A DNA stretch of 64,000 nt from Capillidium heterosporum (taxonomy: Eukaryota > Entomophthoromycota > Entomophthoromycetes > Entomophthorales > Capillidiaceae): positions 248,001 to 312,000 of the forward strand of contig WBMQ01000013.1 of NCBI GenBank assembly GCA_016630905.1. Reading direction: 5' to 3'. A program made the position numbers and the translations under genes. Positions 1-11,364 of this stretch are shown here, in pieces (position 1 is the stretch's first letter; each line of letters opens with the position of its first letter). The notes beneath the pieces were generated by a model. It saw only the letters and a program-made list of their open reading frames with translations, was not told the DNA's origin and ran no database searches.

Positions 1-279
1 GATCTAGTTGAAGTGTATCAGAAAAGTCAACTGTGGGGTATGGATGATCTAAGTGCAGTAGTTGAAAAGTTCTTGATCTTCAAATGTGATATAACGAACC
101 CATTCCAAATTTTGGAGTACTGCTACGCGAACGATATTAGAAATGAGCTTTACTTTCAAACTGATTAGCTGTGTTAAAGCCAATTTTAAGGAGCTGGTCT
201 CCAAAGAGGAATATATGGCAAATTTGGAAAGCCTTCTTTCCAGCTACTTTCTTAAGGTCTTTGATGATCTGATGAGTTG
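1..279 (+). pseudogene. C-terminal piece of a BTB/POZ-BACK protein, cut by the window edge and frame-broken
   Basis: The first frame opens at base 1 (DLVEVYQKSQLWGMDDL...CDITNPFQIL) and aligns with the BACK-like C-terminus of the MATH-BTB protein at 35222-36329 (DLIEMYRKCTMWGIEEL...CDFTNPIKIL). It hits a stop near 165. The match resumes one base out of frame (SCVKANFKELVSKEEY) and ends at the TGA near 277-279. Dropping one T from the TTT near 154-156 joins the two halves. It is either a decayed copy or a real gene with an inserted base. The 5' part lies outside the window, so BTB identity rests on the paralogue alignment. Confidence 0.6.
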
Positions 280-834
280 AATGTAATAAAGTTATACTTT
301 TAGTGGTTTTTTATGATAAATTATAACTCTAGTTTGGATAATCGTATTTTGAGATTTGGAAATCATATAGGACAGTAGTATTCTGCTACGAATGTTGATA
401 ACGGTTGATAGTCTATTAGAAATTGGGTATTCAGCTATATAATAAGGTAGAGCAATGTTAAAGGTATAAATTTACAAGATGTAGTTCTTTTCATAAGGCT
501 TCCTGGGCATTTGATCCAATTATTTGGATTATTTATATTGGCCAAGGTTTGTACTTTAAATAATTAGCTGTCTTATTGAGGGCAATATCCCAACTTTAAA
601 CTTTTAATTTTGACTTTAACTAGGTGAAAAAGTAGCTCATTGCCTCCAAACTATACTGTATTTTTATTCCTCCAACTATATTGATTAAAGTATTTAGTTT
701 ACATATTTTCTACTGATAGTTAAGAAATGCTTTTGTAAAATCGTAGCTTTAAGTTTAAATATTTTGTTCTCTTGAAATACTTTATTGAGTCAAGGCATAA
801 AGAGTGTATTAAATCAAATTCGTAAGAGTTCTCA

Positions 835-1626
835 TGTCATCGTCTGAATCCAAGGAATCAAGACTTGAGAAATTCAAATGTTGTAGTAGAAAAAACAGTT
901 CTAAGTATATTAACGAACTCATTCTAAAGGAGATTATGTACTTGGGTAACTTTTATATATGATTATATTGAAATTTAGAATATGTTTGGCATCCCAAGTT
1001 CAAAAATTTGAGCAGGTTTGTATTTTGTTTTACAATAAAGAAAGACTACTCCTATACCAAGAGTCCAACCCTAAGCTTCAAATCATTCTTCAACAACAGT
1101 TCATGTCCAGATATCAAGCTTCAGTGTCATCACCATGGAGGAGATCGAGAGCTTGCTGATGTAGACAGTTTGATCTATGTTCATAAAGCAATTTTAGCTT
1201 ACTGAATCAACTATTTTAAAGAGATGTTCGAAGCTGGACTGGATGAAGTAGCTGCAAGGACTACTATAGTAAAAAATATGTCTTTTAATAGCTTCAAGGT
1301 GACTATAAAGTTCTTATATACGAGGAATTTCGATGTTGATTTTCTAAGGTCAGCTACGTTTGGGGATGTAGCTGAGATTCATCAGTAAAGGATTATATGA
1401 GAGTTTCAAGAGATGGTCAAAATATTTTTGATATTCAAATGTACTTAGTTTAACTTAGTTAAAAATTTACGATACTGCTTAGATAACGATGTATGAGCTC
1501 TATGCGCTAGCTGCTGATACTATCAAATCTAATTTTGAAGAGCTAGCTTCTGAGGAAGAAAATAGCACGTTCTTAGAAGATTTTTGGGAATGTACTGAAA
1601 GATTCTTTGGATTGAATACATTATAG
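835..1626 (+). pseudogene. Degenerate BTB/POZ gene copy
   Basis: Reading 1008-1400 gives a BTB-like string (YVHKAILAY, stop, INYFKEMFEAGLDE, then NSFKVTIKFLYTRNF) that matches the intact MATH-BTB gene at 35222-36329 (YAHKAILIL, VKYFDEMFKADLNE, ENLKEIIGFIYTRSL). In-frame stops fall near 1202-1204, 1387 and 1396, and several more frame changes follow. A tail like the BACK region (ELYALAADTIKSNFEEL) ends in TAG at 1624-1626. An ATG at 835 could be the old start. The number of lesions makes this a true pseudogene rather than sequencing noise. It lies next to another broken copy at 1-279. Confidence 0.7.
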
Positions 1627-2259
1627 GTGTGTTTTATAATAATATATACTATGTATCTATAAATTTTAACTGTAATGTAATGCTTTGTTAAATCAAAGCC
1701 AATATTACTTTATTATTTAATATGGTCTTTCTCATTATTCTATATCTTCGAATATACTGTATTTATAATTGAAATGGTCGATAACATTGCTATAAAATTA
1801 TCTGATGTGACAAAGATATGGAGCTGCCTGCTATAAGTTTATTTATAACGATGGTTTGCTTTGAATCAGCTTTGAAATTGGATTTTGGTGGAACTCAACT
1901 TGGAAATCAGGTCAATTAAATCAAAAGCTATCCCCCATAATATATTTCTTGAACAAAGCACTCTAATTCGTTTAAAATTTGATTAATGGAATCCTATTTA
2001 AGACCAGATTTGTGGACCTTTAAAAGGTAAGCTTTCTGTCTACTTACCCGTAGTGGCCAAGTAGATTAACTTTCAACCAACAAATATACACCAACTAAAT
2101 TCGATCCAGGTACAACTTTTGAAGAGTGAGAACAATCAGTTTCTATTTAAAGTTGCTCATTTACCAGCCATTTGCATTGATAATTAGGTTTCAACTCATT
2201 TTAAATTACACCCTTTGCTGTATTTGAATGTTTACTAAAACACATTTGTAGTTATAGGA
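1627..2259. other. Intergenic, no gene seen
   Basis: AT-rich sequence between the decayed BTB copy and GET2, with no supported ORF or RNA gene. The last 200 bases should hold the GET2 promoter; no clear TATA box was identified. Confidence 0.5.
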
Positions 2260-3350
2260 ATGGAAATCGATACTCGAGAGCCAATTTCTTCTAATGAGAG
2301 GACCAGCCGTGAACGAATACTGCGAAAGACAGCAGCAAGAAACAGAAGGATCCTTGCTAATGGGGAAGACCGTATTAAACGAATTTTAAATGTCACCGCA
2401 AATAACGAACAACCAACTGAAGTCAAGAAACCTGAAATAAAGCAAGAACCGTTGGTCGTCAAAGAAGAAGCACCTAGAGTTAGAAGACGTTCCGCCATAC
2501 CTAAAGCTGAAACCTCCAATTCCAAATTGAAATCGCAAATATGTAAGCATTCTTTTTATTTTTAATTAATCTTCCATTAGCGACCCCAAACCTCACTACT
2601 GAAACCCAATCGTTACCATACATAGAAGGCTTGGAACAACCTCTCAATCCCCTACTTGACCTACTAAAATCGCAAACCTATAACTCCGACTCTGAGAATA
2701 GCGACGTGGTATCGGAAAGCGAAAAGAACGCCATTATCTTAGAAAAGCTTCGATACGTTTTCAGAAATGCTACCTCCAACTGTAGTTAATATTTTGAAGA
2801 CGTCTATCGAAAAGAAAGGGCAATCCAACCAACCACTAAAAACAAGCGCTATCGACATACCTGAGAGCTACGAAAATAGCCTACTCCGAAAGTTCAACAT
2901 CAGCCGATTTTTCCTCGTCATCCTTATGACTTTGACTGCGTTAATATTCCCGCAATCTGAAGAAGGTGTAGTATATGTCGAATTACCGGTAGTAGGACTT
3001 ACAGTAAGTTTGTTCAGCAATCGAACTCTCTCAGTATACTTTTACTAACGTAGTTTTAGCAACCAACCCATATATTCGTTACCGCCCAACTTATGTTTGA
3101 GACCTTTCGATTAGTCTTCCATGAGCGTTTATTTGAAGTAAGTACATGCTTGATACATTTGCCTAATCCTACTTTATCGAAGGGTCAACATTCCAATAGT
3201 ACAACGCGCACCGAAACTATGAACCCGTTCGCCCATTACTACTTTTTCCTACAAGGGTACTCGATCGCCCTTTCCGATTTACTAGACGATTTGGCAATCG
3301 CTATAATTATCGTTGCTCTCTTTGGCGTATTCGAGCATTATCTCTTTTGA
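2260..3350 (+). CDS. GET2: GET2/CAMLG-like subunit of the tail-anchored protein insertion receptor
   Basis: Predicted exons: 2260-2542, 2581-2708, 2743-3003, 3060-3137, 3183-3350 (about 305 aa). The N-terminus is a basic SRERILRKTAARNRRIL helix followed by NGEDRIKRIL, which is the Get3/TRC40-binding signature of Get2 and CAML. Three hydrophobic C-terminal segments follow (FLVILMTLTALIF; VVYVELPVVGL plus the next exon; AIAIIIVALFGVFEHYLF), as in the family. In the known pathway the ER-membrane Get1-Get2 receptor takes tail-anchored proteins from Get3. The second intron (2709-2742, 34 nt) is shorter than the others and has no clear branch site. The alternative is continuous coding with one extra base near 2743-2766; both options keep the downstream frame. 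Confidence 0.8.
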
Positions 3351-4279
3351 GAGTTTCATTACTTTTGAAGCGCTCTAAATTTGGTATTCTTCAAGGTATG
3401 CCAACTACGATATACTTATATATATTCGTATATAGTATCGAAGTTCAACATTCCGCGACTTAATGTTTTCAAAAACTACAAATTACACTTTCAACTCTTA
3501 TAAATAAATTCTCGATATACCTCTGCTTAAACTCAGATTATGTTATTATATAGCCTAATCTTTAACACATGAATTTAAATATTAACTATATATTGAATTT
3601 GCTTTATATTTCAAGGTCGATAAGTAATTAAAAACTCTATTTTGGAAAAGCATATCTTTAAACTTTGCAAGTGCCTATTTTAAGATAGTTGGCAACTTTT
3701 GACTTTTTGTAGGTACTTGGTGGTACTATATCATCAATATGGTAGGTGATACCTATGCTATAAAAGTGATTTGAAGTCCTATAGTATTCACTGCTTTAGC
3801 TATGATAGGGACAAAATTAGTATAATAATTGCTTTAGCACGTAGCTTTACTAAAAAGAGCTATATAAAAATATGAAGTTTACTATAGATATAAATCTAAA
3901 TTAACTTTTTAATAAACCATTAAAGATAAAATGGTATACTAAGCTTGCCTATTCACATTATTGTAATAATACTATTTATATAAACGCAGGCTAAATTCTG
4001 ATAGATTTGAATATACTAAAATAGTAAAGATAATCTATTTACAAAATTATATTCCTCTTAAATATTATAGACTTTATAAGTAATGAAAATTTCATTCCCT
4101 AGAATGGAGCTTAACATATAAATATAAATTTTAGTAAGTGAGAGTAGTTAGAGATTATTGTAGTTGCTATAGGGGTTTTCGAATAGAACAGAGACTAAAC
4201 ATCATGGCTATCTGTTAATTAATATAAATACTACTTTCTTTAAAAGAAGCTGTATTCATATAGTTTATAAAAACAAAAG
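3351..4279. other. Intergenic, no gene seen
   Basis: Very AT-rich stretch between the ends of GET2 (plus) and the flavin-reductase-like gene (minus). The two genes converge here, so it should hold both 3' ends. No open frame of interest. Confidence 0.5.
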
Positions 4280-5012
4280 CTATTTATTGCTAGAACCATT
4301 GGCATCTTTTAACATATAGCTGGTAGGAGCTTTCAAATATGATCTATTCCCATAGAGTAGTCCCACCCTACCTTCATTATCTATAGATTTAGCTGTATAC
4401 GTTGTCTTTATAGGTTCTACAACCCAAATTTCGTGGTCGGCAACCAATAAAACTTTATGAATTTTGCATAGGAAGCTAACTATAGATTCAGGTAAGTATG
4501 GTATCCCAATCTCTTCATCTTTGACAAAAATTTTCTCGATATCTTGACCCTCAAATGCAGATTTAGGTTTCGATAACAAAGTGGCGACTTGGGCTTGTGA
4601 GGTAGAGAGAGTATTTATCGAACATAGTTTCGCTTCATGGAGTGCTGTTGAGAAGGAGGATGGTAGACGCACGTTGAATGTAAGCAAGGGTGAAGGAGAG
4701 AGGGATAGACTGGTGACTGAAGATACAGTTATACCATTGAAGCCTTGACTTCCTTTACAACCTATGATGTGAACTGGAAATAGAAACCGTATTAAACTAA
4801 CAAAATATTTGAAGCAGATATTTACCTGGATGGGTAATTAGACTTAGGGCTTCTTTAACTTCATTAATTAGATCTTTGTTTGTACTGCTTGAAAATCGTC
4901 TATCTGTTGAATGTTGGAATCTAAAGGCTGTAGTTGGAACACTACAACTAATTCTATATGCTACCCTAATTGAAAAAGTCGGTCTCAATAAGGACCTGTA
5001 TCTGAATAACAT
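4280..5012 (-). CDS. Mitochondrial flavin-reductase-like (FMN-binding split barrel) protein
   Basis: Two exons on the minus strand, 5012-4826 and 4773-4280, joined in phase 1 (about 226 aa). The first 45 residues are rich in Arg/Ser/Thr and look like a mitochondrial presequence. The body carries the hallmark of flavin-reductase-like domains: ITHPV, then FNGITVSSVTSLSLSPSPLL and FNVRLPSSFSTAL (FMN-binding split-barrel family). Related fungal and animal proteins are poorly characterised; FMN-dependent reduction is the family expectation, not shown here. It is divergent from eIF3i, with 155 bp between the two start codons, so they probably share a promoter. The ORF running antisense across 4876-5196 is a shadow. 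Confidence 0.75.
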
Positions 5013-5167
5013 CGAAGCTTTAAGTTGTGAGTCTGTAAATTTTTTGAAGAAATTTGGGCCAACTAATCAACTGAGCCTTCAACTCCAATCAAAAATTTAT
5101 TTTGGTTTTGAATTAGAAGCTTCGTCTTGTAAAGAACTGAAAGAACTCCAAACTATAGAACATCAGA

Positions 5168-6458
5168 ATGGTAAATTTTTAATGGCGCCAATTTAAATAT
5201 CGACATGTTATGAATTCAGCGTCCTATATTACTGCAAGGTCACACCCGTCCCCTTACTCAAATCAAATTCAACCGTGAAGGTGACTTGTTATTCACCGTT
5301 GCCAAAGATAAGGTAGCCAGTGTCTGGTACTCGCACAACGGTGAACGTCTAGGCACCTACACCGGACACCAAGGTTCTATCTACACGGTCGATGTCAATA
5401 GTAAGCTTTGTTTCATTTACTATATATTAATGAATTGTAAAGAGGAGACTACCATCTGCATAACCGGTTCAGCCGACAACACCGTCAAGCTTTGGGAAGT
5501 CAGTACCGGTAAATGTATCTTTACGTGGGAATTGGAGACCGCTGTCAAGAGGGTTCAATTTTCTGAAAAGGACGATAAAGCATTGATGGTAACTGAGAAG
5601 CAGATGGGTTTCCCAGGTGGTATTACCATCTACAACATCGATGAGAAGGCAGGCTCAAACCGTAACGTTTGATTTGAAAAAACATTCTAAGCGACACTTT
5701 GTTTAGAGTCCATCAGCCCTATCTCGACTATTATCAATCCCAGTGACCCGGCCAAGAAGTTTACGGTGGCTGCTTGGGCTGGTTTCGACAAGTTCTTGTT
5801 AGTTGGTCACGTAGACGGTAGTATCTCGAGCATCGACTGGCAGGTAAATTGGATTTTTTAGTTCTATATTGATTATTTCTACAGACTGGCGAAACTTTGA
5901 AAACCGTTAAACCACATACTGAGCAGATTACCGATATCCAGCTTTCCGAAGACAAAACCTTACTTCATCACCGCTTCCAAGGACAAGGAAGCTAAAGTAA
6001 GCAGCTTTTTACCTAATTGAAACTTATGTATCATCTAGCTTATCGAGACCACTACCTTGAACGTTCTCAAATCCTTCTCCACCGATACCCCCCTCAACTC
6101 GGCTTCCATCACGCCTATCCAAGAATTTGTAAGAAGTCTACTTTCACACCCAACTAATATTTTTTAAATGCTAGGTCGTCGTAGGTGGTGGTCAGGAAGC
6201 CATGAGTGTAACTACCACCTCAGCTCGCCAAGGTAAATTCGAATGCCGATTCTATCACAAGATTTTAGCTGAGGAGCTGGGCCGACTTAAAGGCCACTTC
6301 GGTCCTATTAACACTATCGCCGTGCAACCTACCGGCAAAGGGTAGCCCTTTTTTGAAATGTACTTAACTAACTGTCTTTTAGCTTTGCCAGTGGTGGAGA
6401 AGATGGTTACGTTCGACTGCAACAGTTCGACCCCGATTACTTCAAGTTCAAGATCTAG
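5168..6458 (+). CDS. TIF34: Translation initiation factor eIF3 subunit i (WD-repeat)
   Basis: Eight predicted exons: 5168-5170, 5220-5400, 5443-5661, 5707-5843, 5885-5996, 6039-6128, 6175-6341, 6383-6458. The start codon is alone in exon 1. The product (about 327 aa once one base is discounted) begins [19 protein letters not shown] and shows [49 protein letters not shown] and [18 protein letters not shown] at the end, which is the Tif34/eIF3i order. It is a seven-blade WD propeller that binds eIF3b and eIF3g in the scanning complex. An extra T at 5960/5961 (between DIQLSEDKT and [12 protein letters not shown]) puts exon 5 out of frame. Because the factor is essential, sequencing error is the likely cause. 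Confidence 0.92.
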
Positions 6459-6778
6459 AGTCGATAAAGCTATTGGTAATTATGGCTTCTAAAATTTATA
6501 CTTGAAGCTGTGTAATTTGTCTTTAGTTTTCATTACTTTTATAGTTGGCTTGGAATCTAGCTAAGATGGGAGTAAAATACTGTTGATGAAATTTAATGTA
6601 GCTAGGACATATTTTTTTACATGTTTAAATATAGCATATTATATTTATTTAAAAGCCATTTATTTTAATGATTGGAGAATTAAACTTTTAATGTAATAGC
6701 AACATTATCTTTTAAACACATTGACTATTTTTTAATATGTAAACTTTAGAATCCCAATAAAGTTGCCAAATATGCTTA
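6459..6778. other. Intergenic, no gene seen
   Basis: Short AT-rich gap between the convergent ends of eIF3i and the fragment at 6779-7237. Nothing recognisable. Confidence 0.4.
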
Positions 6779-7237
6779 TTACAAGATTATCGAAGAGCAA
6801 CTAAAGCAAATAAGCATAACCATTGGTGGTAGAGCAACATAGCAGCATTTGATCATCCTTTCTACCATTTTGTCAGTAACGGTAGTTTGAAAGGAGATAT
6901 CGGTTGCTGTTATTGAGTTTGTTAACTTAGAATAGATATGGTAGCAGTACTTTTTGAGGACTTGGAAGCAAAGGACTACTAGCATGTGTAAATCGGTTAT
7001 ATAGTCGAACAAGCCATTGGCAACAGTATTATTTTCTTTGATGTAGGACTTTATAAACTGTATAGCTGCTGTATGGATGAACTCTGCTATTTACATACAT
7101 TATTTGATAGATAATATATTCAATACCAGTTAGAATTACTATGTAAATGTGACTGATTATGAAAGCAAGGTAATGTAGTGAAGGCTTAGATGAAGATTGG
7201 ACTAAGCTCGCCACTTTGATGGAAGAACTTTGGATGA
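6779..7237 (-). pseudogene. Two-exon fragment, possibly the tail of a fungal transcription factor
   Basis: On the minus strand an exon 7237-7127 (frame KPSLHYLAFIISHIYIVIL) can be joined through a 40-nt GT-AG intron (7126-7087) to 7086-6779, giving AEFIHTAAIQFIKSYIKEN, NGLFDYITDLHMLVVLCFQ and a TAA stop. The splice restores one frame, which argues that the segment was coding. The alternation of short hydrophobic helices (LHYLAFIISHIYIVI, then an AAIQFIK helix) recalls the C-terminal region of Zn2Cys6 transcription factors, but no zinc cluster is visible upstream and I cannot follow further exons beyond 7237. It may be a remnant or the end of a gene I could not resolve. Confidence 0.35.
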
Positions 7238-7579
7238 CTGAAGCTCAAGGTTTATTTGCTCTTAACAACTTCATTTTCCTGCTTTAGATATCAATAAAGC
7301 AGACTGAAACTAGAATTTGGATTGCATCTTGGTTGAATATATACGTCGCTGTTGAAATACTGGGATTATTTGTACCTCTAAGTTACTTTGCTAATAGAAA
7401 GGAGATTACTTAAAACCATTGTATTCAAATTTATTCAACCCATATATATATACTCCCATTTTAATTCAACGCACCAATAAAATCTAAGTGGTGTCCCAAA
7501 TTGTATACGTCAACTACAAAAACAAGCTATAAATTTAGCTTGAACTACGCTTTAACTCCAAATTCTTTTCTAAAGTACC
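7238..7579. other. Unresolved stretch upstream of the PDI-like gene
   Basis: No open frame is supported. On the minus strand it may contain degraded upstream exons of the 6779-7237 fragment. On the plus strand it must hold the promoter of the PDI-like gene starting at 7580. Confidence 0.35.
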
Positions 7580-8008
7580 ATGTCCAAGTAAGCCTATTTA
7601 CATATTCTTTGCTACAACTCTAAACCTAGGTTAGAACCCACCTCTACCCTTCAAAAAGATAATGACGATATCACTATAGTAGATGCCGACAATTTCGACT
7701 CTATTGTATATGACAAGCATAAAAACGTCTTACTTGCTCTCTACCTTCCCGGAACTCAAAGCAGCGACGACTTGATAGCTCTTTATGGTGAGCTCGGTTA
7801 CTACTACAAGGACGACAAAGATATCGTCATCGCCAAGATGAAAGTATCGGAAAGTAGCACACCCAATAGTATCAAAGATAAGATCACCAACTTCCCAACG
7901 GTTCTACTAGTCCAAGCCAATACCAACGAGGTCGTCGAATTCGGAGAGGAATTTTACTTTCAAGCCTTCTGTTCCTTCCTCGACAAAAATATTAGAGGTG
8001 GCCTTTAA
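7580..8008 (+). CDS. Small thioredoxin-fold, PDI-like protein without the CxxC active site
   Basis: Exon 1 is 8 nt (7580-7587, MSK split), followed by a 42-nt intron and exon 2 7630-8008; 128 aa. The sequence follows a PDI a-type domain closely: NFDSIVYDKHKNVLLALYLP, IALYGELGYYYKDDKDIVIAKM, then ITNFPTVLLVQANTNEVVEFGE and FCSFLDKN. Where PDI has APWCGHCK this protein reads LPGTQSSDD, so both redox cysteines are gone. There is no signal peptide and no KDEL-type tail (it ends RGGL), so it is predicted to be cytosolic or nuclear and not a disulfide catalyst. The cis-Pro before the last strands (FPT) is kept. A binding or chaperone-like role is possible; function unknown. Confidence 0.7.
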
Positions 8009-10041
8009 GCTGATCATTACTAGAAGTTGGTTAAAAATATATCGAGGAAGATCTCGTCAAGCCGGAATCTTTACCAAGCTCCAAATATGTAACTCTACCA
8101 CACGAAAATATAATTTGTATAAGCAAATCAATTAAATTTAACAGTATTTTTGATAAACTCGATATCAAAATTAAAGTTCCAAAATAAGGTTAAATGAATA
8201 TTTTTATATCAGATAGATGAATATTTTAACATTCAGTGTGGCGTACAAGTGCTTTGGGAATCTCAGGATACCATCATGAATCAAAATATAAAGTGCAGTC
8301 AGCATATTTTACAAAATTTGTACCCACTACCTATCCAAGTAACTTCTAAAGCTTCTAGAAGTTTACTCTTGGGAACATCTTAACCCAAACCTTCAGCAAC
8401 ATCACCTATCCCACAAAGTCGCTTTTAGAGAAGCCTAAATGGATTTACCACCTTCGCTAAGCTATTTTATACACAGCACCTCAAATCTTCAGTCAAGAAT
8501 TCGAACTAAACTACAAAAGGTTATCCTTAACGGCTTGTCATTTTATACTCGCCACCAGCTGAAGAAATGGCTAGTATATAAAAATACAAGGCAAAGGAAC
8601 TTGAATATAAACTTCAAACTTTATCTTTATGCTTTCCAATGATGCCTGTAATAGCTTTCAAAAAATTTAACTGGCTTTTAATTTTTAGAACTATCAATAC
8701 AGTATATATATGCTCTGCAGTGAATATCCTGGTGTTATAAGAGTATTAAATAAACTATCTCGTGATTTGAACTTTCCAAAGAAAATGCTAGTCTAATTTT
8801 ATTCTTTTACAATTTTAGATGTTAAAGATAGTGATATAAATGTCGAAAAGCAGATCGTCACTATCGAAAGTGAGGGAGCTGAGACCGAAATCTTTAAAGC
8901 TATCAAGCATATCAGTAAAGTCACTAGAAATAAATTTTATTGACATCACTATAATTATAGTGATTTATTGTGGTACAAGTTTATCTTTTGTATTGGCAGT
9001 TGATTCCATGTATATACTAGTTCTTTGTACTTTGTACATAGCTTTTATAAAGGGCATTTTGTTGGCATTCGAAGTTAGTTCAATCTACTATTCTTATCAG
9101 TATAGCTAAAGATCAATAGAACTAAATATATAGTATTTTAGCTTGATATTTTAAAAACTATATCCTAATTATTATTCAATCACTCGAGTATATTGGATGT
9201 ACGATTTTGCCACTTTTAAGGCCAATAGATCTATATCGATTGCTAGAACATACTCTTATTAACATAGATAGCCTTGAGCCCACTCTTCATTCAATGATAA
9301 ATAATCAGCTAGGAAATGCTGCAACATTTAAAAGTGAACTTCAGTACTCAAAAAGAAGCCTTTTAGTATATGTTTTACCACCAAAATTGTTCCCTTTTGC
9401 CTTCTATTAATGAATCAACAAAATAGATTTGGATCTTGCAGTCGGTAAAAATGAAGTCACAGTAAATATGTATCAGCAGATTTCTTTATATAGTCAATAT
9501 TTTACTAAATTTAGGCACAGTATACTCTTTTTTATCAACCACTAACTACAATCGGAAAAGTAGTCATCATCTTCATCTGTTATGAAAGATATAGGTTGAA
9601 ATTTTCGAAGCTATTAATTTAAGGATTTATACGTTGCCATCTTATAAATATATGTATTAAAATTTAAAATAGAACCCTCCACTTCATCTACTCAAGCAGC
9701 TTATCTGCCATTAGTACCGGATTATAAAGATTAAACTTTGCTATGTTTGAGCTTACTACAAATTAATAAATCAACAGACGTGATATATTGAATTAATTAT
9801 ATCCAATTGCTCAATGATTATATAGTTGGAGTTTATAGGTTGTTTCCAAAAACATATACAAAATAAAAATAAAAGCATTTTAAAAACGTTCAGTATAAAC
9901 TTTATAGCTCTGTTGCTTAATCGAAATGCTCACTGCACCTACATTTGAAAATAATAGGGCACAATGGACTGAAAAATACCCAAGATATGCAAACCATGTG
10001 GTAGAAATGATCACTAAACTACTATCTGTTGAAGTTCATCT
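8009..10041. other. Long gene-poor stretch
   Basis: About 2 kb of AT-rich sequence. Short ORFs at 8439-8642, 8840-9109 and 9207-9410 were read; none shows a recognisable family, and their composition is that of random AT-rich sequence. The hydrophobic run in 8840-9109 could be a remnant of a membrane protein, but nothing supports this beyond composition. Confidence 0.45.
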
Positions 10042-11028
10042 TCACTCATTCTTATTACCATTATTGACCAAAAACGGCAGTTTAAACGCCTTCTCCAACT
10101 GCTTTATCTATTTATACAAAAATATCTAAGTACATACTTCAAAATAAACTACCTTTTTCTGTCCAAATCCAGGGCACATCTCTAAGTTGTGGACGTCAGC
10201 CTTGACCATCTTCTTAAAACTGGTAAAATTGTTCAACAGGATGGAGGTATCGGTCTTGTTGATGGTCTTTATTCTACGCAATACCAACTCCAACTTTTCA
10301 ACCTCGGTCCTAGTTGGATCGTAAACCTGCTTCAATCCCTCAACATTGGTATTGGCACTCAGCTTCAATACTTCCAACATACCACCAGCTTCACTTTCAC
10401 TCCAGCATAGGACGAGCCCCAAGTTTTCGGTACCTATAGTAAACTTGTGCATCTCCAAGAGATACCTTTCGAAATCTTGGACATCAACTTGACATAGGAT
10501 AATGAGTTTACGGTAGGGGAGTTGGTTGTTTCCACTAGTCTTGAGTTTGTTGACCCTAGTGTAGATGTAGTCGGGGTGCAGCTTGTGGTACTTTAAGCTG
10601 AGGAAAAGGCATGCTATACCTTGGTCGATGACGTAGTCGGGAAAGAGGGTGGTATCTGGGTTAGTTGCTTCAACAAAGGCCCAAGGGCATTTTTTGAGAT
10701 GTTGCAGTATAGGGTTTCCGTACTGGCAGGGATTTACTTTTATGGATTTGGAAGTGAAGGTTGACTTGAGTTGAGCTGGGATTGGAGGTTGGGTAGATGA
10801 GATTTCTGGAATTGGACTAGTAGCTGAGGCTGGTGTTGGTTGGTCAAGTTTTATGGACTTGGCTGAAGTATCCTGGGTAGGAGAAGCTTCTCTTTGTTGA
10901 GTTATACAATCCACTTGCTCTTGTTGTGTTTTTTCCTTTTCAGCTTCCTGCTTGCGCTTCAGATGCTGGTAGAAGAGATTGGCGTTGGCTTTTGGTTTGG
11001 AGTTGCTCTCGTTGATTTTATCAGACAT
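10042..11028 (-). CDS. ERCC1: ERCC1/Rad10-type structure-specific endonuclease subunit
   Basis: Exon 1 runs 11028-10153 and exon 2 10107-10042, joined by a 45-nt intron; about 313 aa. I chose the second Met (MSDKINESN); an in-frame Met lies nine codons upstream at 11055. The central domain has the Rad10 signature (SIKVNPCQYGNPILQHLK, DYVIDQGIACLFLSLKYHKL, IILCQVDVQDFERYLLEM, LVLCWSESEAGGMLEVLK) and ends in tandem helix-hairpin-helix motifs (NKTDTSILLNNFTSF; MCPGFGQKK, then IKQLEKAFKLPFL from exon 2). In known biology it pairs with XPF/Rad1 to cut 5' of lesions in nucleotide excision and crosslink repair; ERCC1 itself has no nuclease residues. The N-terminal 100 residues are low-complexity Gln/Ser/Pro. 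It is divergent from RPC31. Confidence 0.9.
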
Positions 11029-11364
11029 CGTTATTTTGGTGCTTATTAAGTACACTATCAGAATATTTTACTGGTGAACAAGGGCAGCTGTATGCTTCTA
11101 TTTTCAAAAATGCTCAACATAGACAAGAAAATTTCCAATACATTGCCAGTTTGAAATTTGATTTCTCGCAGCATCGTTGCCTGTATTTTCACTTATGCAA
11201 CGTTATTTATTATTGACCCAAATTTGCAGTTTTATAATAGCTTTGAAGTTGATCAAAGCAAGTCAAGTGAAATTTCAAGTTACAACCAACGAAATGTCAA
11301 AATATTTTTTGTTCTCATCGAACGAAATATCAACTGTTTGTACAACTCCAACTCATTAGCTACA
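11029..11364. promoter_or_regulatory. Shared divergent promoter region, ERCC1/RPC31
   Basis: The 336 bp between the two start codons must hold both promoters. No individual element could be assigned with confidence. Confidence 0.4.

Noticed and set aside
4876-5196. 106-aa plus-strand ORF across the flavin-reductase gene start and eIF3i exon 1
   Set aside because: It overlaps a recognisable conserved domain on the other strand and ends within the eIF3i first intron.
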